Source: Paracoccus zeaxanthinifaciens ATCC 21588 (lineage in GTDB: Bacteria; Pseudomonadota; Alphaproteobacteria; Rhodobacterales; Rhodobacteraceae). Taken from it: a stretch of DNA of 64,000 nucleotides. The position numbers were made by a program, and so were the translations under genes. Positions 63,835 through 64,000 of the stretch are shown in pieces. The notes below the pieces were generated by a model. The model was not told where the DNA came from and made no database searches. It saw only the letters and a program-made list of their open reading frames with translations. The DNA lies in contig NZ_ATUJ01000003.1 in the NCBI RefSeq assembly GCF_000420145.1, positions 62,001 through 126,000 of the forward strand, read 5' to 3'. Position 1 is the stretch's first letter. Every line of letters starts with the position of its first letter.

Positions 63835-64000
63835 GTCTCGATCCCCCATCGCGGCATGTGATTGAAAAGCCTGTCTAGCATCCTTTTTTGGCCTGAAACA
63901 GAGCGGCACGGCCCTGATGCGCATCCTGACGCGAATTTCATCCGCGCCGCCGATACGCCTTGGCAGGCTGCGACAAACGGGGACTTGCGCCCCACGGTTC
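63835..64000. promoter_or_regulatory. Upstream region of mrpA, up to window edge
   Basis: These 166 nt should contain the mrp promoter. No neighbouring gene is visible before the edge, and a small leftward frame here looks like noise. No clear operator could be picked. Confidence 0.35.

Overview
The window reads as chromosomal DNA from a high-GC alphaproteobacterium, most likely a Rhodobacterales member close to Paracoccus. Reasons: very GC-rich third codon positions, tightly overlapping ATGA/TGATG operons, a TctDE-controlled tripartite tricarboxylate transporter, a fused TAXI-TRAP permease, an Mrp antiporter operon and an hflKC-degP block of the usual alphaproteobacterial type. The genus is an inference. 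I found no tRNA, rRNA, IS element, phage gene or CRISPR array. About 59 protein genes fill nearly all of the 64 kb.

Left part (1-6.9 kb): a racemase fragment cut by the window edge, then a 1-Cys peroxiredoxin and an assimilatory sulfate-reduction set cysI-cysH-cysJ of the enterobacterial NADPH type, then a LysR regulator. From 6.9 to 18.6 kb lies a tricarboxylate block: two-component system tctED, divergent tctC and a fused tctA-tctB permease, a PrpF-type isomerase, a stress protein, a D-2-hydroxyacid dehydrogenase, an AbrB-like membrane protein, a GntR regulator and a TcuA-like flavoprotein. An 11-bp sequence shared in front of the GntR gene and the flavoprotein gene suggests direct control.

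Central part (18.7-40.6 kb): a large sugar-acid and hydroxy-acid catabolic island. KdgD, a GarD/UxaA-type dehydratase, an IlvD-type dehydratase and a second DapA-type enzyme all appear to converge on 2-oxoglutarate semialdehyde, which the encoded aldehyde dehydrogenase would oxidise to 2-oxoglutarate. Uptake is by a TAXI-TRAP transporter. Embedded in it are larE, larB, larC and a LarA-family gene, that is, a complete nickel-pincer-nucleotide (NPN) cofactor pathway plus a candidate NPN-dependent racemase/epimerase. Two GntR regulators sit in the middle, and an AT-rich motif (TGATATATTAG and near matches) occurs in the control regions of the transporter operon, the dehydratase-larA-larC operon and kdgD. 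This is the most interesting system in the window.

Right part (40.6-64 kb): a DUF4394 protein, an ECF sigma factor with its anti-sigma factor, a DUF2141 protein, catalase-peroxidase KatG, a [2Fe-2S] ferredoxin, the membrane-protease block hflK-hflC-degP, rpiA-gor, gmk-gamma carbonic anhydrase-sensor kinase, a PAS-domain protein, a tandem GNAT protein, ribonuclease D and a complete seven-gene Mrp Na+/H+ antiporter operon (mrpA to mrpG, minus strand). Several intrinsic-terminator-like hairpins separate these units.
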